Shown: piece by piece, positions 59,058 through 64,000 of the stretch
Numbering within the stretch: the stretch's first letter is position 1
Layout of the letters: each line of letters begins with the position of its first letter
Origin: Neckera pumila
Lineage: Eukaryota > Streptophyta > Bryopsida > Hypnales > Neckeraceae
Direction: 5' to 3'
Assembly: GCA_963969595.1 (NCBI GenBank)
Contig: OZ018409.1
Coordinates: 29,215,282 to 29,279,281, forward strand
DNA: 64,000 nucleotides
The notes under the pieces: generated by a model
Databases searched by the model: none
The model's input: only the letters and a program-made list of their open reading frames with translations
Told to the model about the DNA's origin: nothing
Made by a program: the position numbers and the translations under genes

Positions 59058-59998
59058 TTAACCCCTAAAGGTTTTTGACTATGTTTTCACCAAAACCGCT
59101 CCAAAACTGCCATATCTAATACAAGTATCAAATTTTAGAAAAAAAACATTTTTAAACACATGTAACCATAGGATCTTGTAGTAAATTGGTTTAGGAAGAT
59201 GTGGAAAAAACTTCAAAATTTTCCACCATGTAGATTGCAAGATAATAGCGTTTGAATTGACAAAAATCCTTTTTTAATCATTGCAAAAATACGGGCAACT
59301 ACCCTTCACAAAGTCACATTTGTATGAAAAATGTCCAAAATGGTGGTTACTCTTTAGATTCATTCTTCAAGGCAAGTTGGATACATCCTTGAAAATTTTC
59401 AGATCATTTGGAATTGTACAACATATAGGAAAAAAATAGTAAGTAGGAAGAGGTAGAGAATGACTCAAAATACTAAATTGTCAAGAATTTAATTATGGAA
59501 TTGCAAAATTCCAATCCCAGCGGTTGTAATGTTGTAATAAACAATACACATCCAATGTTTTTTGTTTTATTCAAAAATATTGAAAATTGAGTTAGATAAA
59601 GGACTTCAAAGTTTATATTAGAGTTGAGATTCTATAACTACCCTCAAGCTAAGAATCCTCATAACTTTTGACTCACTAATCCAAATGGAATGATTCAAAG
59701 CTTCCCGCATATATATAAATCTAAAGAACCAATTTCAAATTTTTATTTTCTTAAAAGGTGATTTTAAAAAAAGTTTTTTTGCTGCCCGGGCTGCCTGCTA
59801 AGCAAAGAAAATGACATATCATGCAATAACTTCTTAATCATGTAGTCAAAAGTTATGAAAATTGTTGGGCCTTAAAGCTACTCCTTGGGAAAATGTTGTG
59901 TGAAAATTTCAAAGAAAAAAACTAAAAACTCCGCTTGTAGTAAGCTGCCCAAAAATGCTATGTTCTCAAAAATGCATGTTCAGGCCTTTAGGGGTTAA
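59058..59998 (+). mobile_element. Family G1 element inside the CACTA element, complete
   Basis: TTAA both sides; ends CCCCTAAAGGTTTTTGACTA and CAGGCCTTTAGGGG. Block order as at 12470 (CAAAACCGCTCCAAAACTGCC, AACCATAGGATCTTGTAG, GATTGCAAGATAATAGCG, CATAACTTTTGACTCAC). 941 bp, non-coding. Confidence 0.86.
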
Positions 59999-60000
59999 GT

Positions 60001-60090
60001 AATGACCTTTACGGCAATTTTTAGCAAAATTTTACTAGAAACACCTGTACTTCTAGTAAAATTTTGCTGAAAATTGTTGTAAAGGTCATT
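60001..60090. repeat. Short hairpin, 40-bp arms and 10-bp loop
   Basis: AATGACCTTTACGGCAATTT and following pairs with AAATTGTTGTAAAGGTCATT and preceding, with only a few mismatches; the loop is ACACCTGTAC. It lies between the G1 element and the right end of the CACTA element. Confidence 0.88.
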
Positions 60091-60183
60091 ATTTAAACTC
60101 TTGTATCTAGGAATATCCTTAAAAACTCACTTAAAATTGCCCATTCTCTTGTAGTGATTTGATGTAGTTGAAACCATTGTCAA

Positions 60184-61116
60184 TTAACCCCTAAAGGACC
60201 AAGGCCCTTTTTTTGCCAAAAAACACTCAAAACTACCATTTTTGTAGCAAAGAGTAAAAAAATTGAGAATCGTTTTTTTTTCACATCTAACCATAGGATC
60301 CTAAACCTAACTAGTATAATAAATATGTGGAAAAAATTTCAAATTTTTTGACCCCACAGCTTGCAAGATATCTGCGTTTAAAGTGAAAAAGACAAATTTT
60401 TCAACACATTGTGGGACTAGATTTTTTTATTTTTAACATTTTTAACTTTTTAAGTTTTTGCACTACAAAGTTTTGAGCTTTAAATCTTTATAGTAGAGAA
60501 TTGAGTTGAGAGTTTAGCAAAAAAATCAATTAAAAAGAACTTAATTTTCATTATTAAAGAAATTGTTAAATAGAAGTAAGTAGGTACAAGATAGAAGGAA
60601 AATGTAAAATATTAATATCTTTTATATGGAATTAAAATTCACTAATCCCAATGGTGAGATTGTTCCTGCTAAAAAACTAAACCATGTGGAACTCTTTTTT
60701 TTGAAAATTGTAAGAATTGCATTGAGAAATGAATCCTACAATTATTTTTTTCAAGAAGATGCTCTAAGTGCCCAGAAAATTAGATTGTCCATAACTTTCT
60801 CATAACAAATCCAAATGGAATGAATCAAAGCTTTGCAAATAGACATAATATAATCTATAGGAAAAAGAATTCCATTTCTTTTTAATAAATTTTTGCAAAA
60901 AAAATCTTGTTGCCCCCTCTCCCTTCTTTTGAGCTTATTTGGGCATAACTGTTTTTCTTGAGCACCAATTGTAAGAAAAATTATATTCCCACAATGCTTA
61001 TAAATTTTTCTAACTTCCAAAAAAGTTTCAAAAAATCAGGACAAAAATTTAGCTTGTAGGTACTTGCCCAAAATCTCAAATGTCTGCTTAACCAACATTG
61101 GTCTTTTAGGGGTTAA
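60184..61116 (+). mobile_element. Family G2 element, complete
   Basis: TTAA both sides; ends CCCCTAAAGGACCAAGGCCC and TTGGTCTTTTAGGGG. Blocks as at 43788. 933 bp, non-coding; the 89-codon minus-strand frame at 60751-61020 is a by-product. Confidence 0.86.
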
Positions 61117-63084
61117 GCAATTGATAATCTTCAGTTAATAATCTTCAAGGAGATGTAAAGGTTATAAATTGCAGATACAATGGTCTATATGTTTAAAAAA
61201 TTAAAAATTAAAAATTAAAAAACGTTTTTAATCGCAAAAACAATCATGGCCTGACTATTTTTACGAGATTCACCCAGGTTGACTGCTCACTTTGGTGTTT
61301 TTTAGAGACTGTCAGACCAACTTGTTAATAATTTGGTATATCACTATGGAGCAACCTCCAATGGCCTCAGATTTTCTCTAATGGTTGGGTGTCAACAAGG
61401 ACCACTATAGAAGAGCGCCCTTAAACTCTCAAATATTCATTCTTCGCTTGATTTTCTATTTATGTAAAAGCTGATAGTTATCCCATTGTTATCGCAAGTG
61501 ATGGAATAGGCTTGCCACAAGGAACATTGTTATCACAAGTGATGGAGTAGATCTACTACAAAGAGTATTGTTATCTACATGCCATGTCCACCTTCACGTA
61601 TATTCAAGGGTTAAGAGTGCCAGTTTGTGCAAACATGCTTCCTGTAATAGCTACAAAACACCAATCTTGGAAGCAACTTATTATCAAATGCAAACGTACC
61701 TCAAGGGAGTCTGCTCTTAAAGTGACCATTTAAGAGCTAGTTGCAATTTGGAGGAAGGAAATCTCCTTGAAACAATTTTTTCACAAATTTTTGTAGGAAG
61801 AAAAATAGAATTGGCACCTAATCATGTTGTTTCATATTTTTTGGACCTTTGTGGAGTTAGTTCATTTTTCCTCGATGTGAGCACAACAATTCATTGCAAT
61901 TCAAAGTTGCTAGTATTTTGTAAATATAAAATATATCCAACCATCTCTCTCATTTGTAAATCTTGAATGAAAGACTTCTTGAACATTCTGACAACCCTAT
62001 TGTTTGTTTTATAATAATTTGCAAGGAAAGTTGTCCTGATTCACTTTAAGAATGTAATATCACAATAAATCACGGAAGAATAGTGAAGGTGGTTGTGACA
62101 TTTTCTTTAAAAAGAGATCATCTTACTTAACCTAAATTAGAGGCTCACAAAGAATGTGGTCACAAGAGTTTATTCATTTTAATTTTAAAATAGACTTGGA
62201 GAGGGCACTTGGTTCTACTACTACAAACCACGTGCAAACAAGTGGTTTCTAATAAACTACAATTTCAACCTAAAATTTTGAGCATTGTTTGGTAATGACT
62301 ATAGGTTTCTGTTGCTAAAATTTCCAACTCAAATGAAATATGGAATGATTTCTAGAAGAGGTTGAAAATGAACCTAACATGGCATATTTTTCAACTCAAA
62401 TATTTATAGAGAACACGTTTAGATGACCGTTGCATCAATATTCAACTCAAAATGAGCTTTCAATAGAGAGTTATTTTTAGGAATTTTTTGTTCATTTTTT
62501 AGACAATTTTATAGGATATAATATAGGGGTGTGAAAGTTATTTTTCAGTTATGGAGTGTATCTATTTACTTCAAAAATTTGTAACTAATTATCATTAGCA
62601 AATAAAAATATCAATAATTCAAAACATAAACTTTCAAATTAGAAAAATATATTCATATTTTTTTGTTTTCACATTTTTAAATTTAGGATATAATATAGGG
62701 GGTATAAAGTTTTGGTCGCACGTAGTTTGGAATCGATACACTAAGAGCAGCCCCCGTGAAAATAGACTTTCTCTCTCCTTCTTCATGTCTTTTCTCTTTG
62801 TTTTTGTGAATTTTAACTCCATAAAGATAAAAAAATTCATTTTACCACATATTTGAATTATCAATCTAATGGTGTACATTTTGCCAAATTCTTGTACATA
62901 ACTTGTATTATAGAAGTCAATACAATACATATATACATGAGAGGCCACAAATCTTTGAGGATTAAGTTCTTCTCGGAGGTCAATAGGACTTCCATCTTTC
63001 CTATCTTGTACATCCTTATTCTTTACCTTTGTGGAATAGACTCTTGTTATGCTAACAAAATATCACTAGCTTACAATTGATCAC
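61117..63084. other. AT-rich intergenic DNA with repeat fragments
   Basis: A diverged A-like end (CCTCCAATGGCCTCAGATTTTC) lies at 61345-61382, and an F-related piece (GGGAGTCTGCTCTTAAAGTG) at 61703-61880. The duplicated word TTAGGATATAATATAGGGG occurs near 62511 and 62682. No gene. Confidence 0.4.
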
Positions 63085-63595
63085 AACACCATTTGGGGGC
63101 ACCATGGGACTAGATTGCACCATTTCAAAATAAATCTCTAAGTCCTTTTCACTAAACAAAAGTAGTCATTTTTTGCTAGGGGAAATTTCCCATTTCTATT
63201 TTAAATGTGGACAAGGTTGCCAAATTTTAATGAAAAAATACATGAATCTATACCTTAAATGAAGTGTTGTGTTTTGTTTTGCTTTGTTTGTTACAGAGAG
63301 ATCTCCAAAATCGTGCATCTCCTAATCATGTTCATAGTACCATTAGAAAGCTCTTTGCAAAGAGGGGCGCATGGACTTTGTTTTATGGTGTTCCAACTTA
63401 AGACATGAAAGATAATGAATTTCAAAGTTTTTTAAATTAGAAAATTAAAAAGAACATTTAATTTTAATATTATTATATTGTGGCAACGACACAAGACACA
63501 TTAGTATAAGTGAAATTAAAGTGTTTTAGAGTCTACAACATGGATGAATTTAGCAAAATATAGTGCTTCATCAAATTTTAAGTGATTGTTATCCC
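63085..63595 (-). mobile_element. Family D copy split by a family E sequence
   Basis: The left part holds GGGACTAGATTGCACCATTTC and GACAAGGTTGCCAAATTTT. The right part resumes with ACAACATGGATGAATTTAGC and CAAATTTTAAGTGATTG. Between about 63260 and 63520 is an E sequence. Confidence 0.6.
63260..63520 (+). repeat. Family E repeat inside D
   Basis: GCTTTGTTTGTTACAGAGAG then AGAAAGCTCTTTGCAAAGAG and GGCAACGACACAAGACACAT, the order of 48222-48660. Boundaries approximate. Confidence 0.6.
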
Positions 63596-63671
63596 AACAC
63601 TTTTTCATAAAGCAAAATAAAAGCAGTGCTTGATTAGTATTGACTAGACAATGAGAACCATGGCTCTTCTT

Positions 63672-64000
63672 ATTTACGTTTTGAGAAAGTGCCGACATGA
63701 TGATGATCATTTAAAATTTGGTAACATGTTGTACTTCTACATCCATCCATCTTTTGGATCCAAAAATAGTTTTCAATTGTATCAGTGCACCTTTTCATCA
63801 AATTTTGATGACTGTATCTACATTTTAACTAGAAACAGACAGACTTTTTTGCAAAAAAAACACTTCTTTTGTTTAGTGCAGAAAAATTGAGATTTATTTT
63901 GAAATGGTGCAATCCAACCCCTCGAGAGAGAAGTACCATGGGGCTAGATTGCAACCACTTTTTGCTGAATAAAAGTAGTATTTCTTTTGCCAAAAAATCC
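63672..64000 (+). mobile_element. Family D copy followed by an inverted D copy running off the window
   Basis: GAGAAAGTGCCGACATGATG to GAAATGGTGCAATCCAACCC is one D copy ending near 63925. From 63938 CCATGGGGCTAGATTGCAACC starts a second in inverse orientation, cut by the window edge. Confidence 0.6.

Larger units (their letters stand above)
58597..60156. mobile_element. CACTA (EnSpm/CMC-type) non-autonomous element
   Basis: Left end CACTACAAAAAAATGGG and right end CCCATTCTCTTGTAGTG, continuing inward as TTTTAAGTGAGTTTTTTAAG and CTTAAAAACTCACTTAAAA. ATT stands on both sides, the 3-bp duplication expected. 1560 bp, but most of it is later insertions: K at 58641-59038 and G1 at 59058-59998, plus a hairpin at 60001-60090. 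No transposase. Confidence 0.85.

Overview
The window is nuclear DNA of a green plant or streptophyte alga. All three recognisable genes are interrupted by GT-AG introns. One of them is nuclear psbX, which carries an added transit peptide, and the other two also begin with plastid-transit-like leaders. I cannot name the species. Short genes in a very AT-rich, transposon-littered background would suit a bryophyte, lycophyte or streptophyte alga, but this is a guess.

Genes. (1) psbX, minus strand, 19-1313, two exons, subunit X of photosystem II. (2) A DUF179/UPF0301 (YqgE/AlgH-like) protein, plus strand, 26314-28986, five exons, 310 residues. (3) A DUF427 (NTP_transf_9) protein, plus strand, 32284-34162, two exons, 219 residues. 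All exon junctions join in frame into proteins that match their families end to end. The genes are independent transcription units with no operon-like link; the shared theme is the chloroplast. Two further short stretches (14747-14846 and 35431-36078) look like exon pieces of unrecognised genes. Two stretches look like dead Ty3/gypsy retrotransposon pieces (about 10469-10990 and 22390-23060).

The rest, about 85 percent, is mostly non-coding mobile DNA. I sorted the repeats by reading their ends. Family G has about 0.93-kb elements with ends CCCCTAAAGG and TTAA on both sides, a piggyBac-type signature, in about fifteen copies of three subfamilies, plus a relative (P) with ends CCCCAAAGT. Family A has about 0.24-0.30-kb elements with ends CATTAG...CTAATG. 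Three empty sites can be read inside other repeats, and all show insertion without target duplication. An AGGTA/AGGTG...ACCT group inserts at TA and includes at least seven internally unrelated families (B, F, H, I, J, K, T). There are also a CACTA element with an ATT duplication (58597-60156), a TAA-flanked element with GAGCATCCCCACC ends (N), and families D, E, L and M.

Many copies are nested, so relative insertion order can be read: 39-bp minisatellite, then A, then B at 41.0-42.2 kb; 165-bp array, then A at 19.35-20.53 kb; I, then G at 38.6-39.9 kb; F, then G at 46.3-47.5 kb; H, then F at 40.4-40.9 kb; CACTA, then K and G at 58.6-60.2 kb. Other structures are a 567-bp near-perfect foldback at 57906-58472, a 40-bp-arm hairpin at 60001-60090, and a tandem duplication of the end of the DUF427 gene with its 3' flank. 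No tRNA, rRNA or CRISPR was seen.
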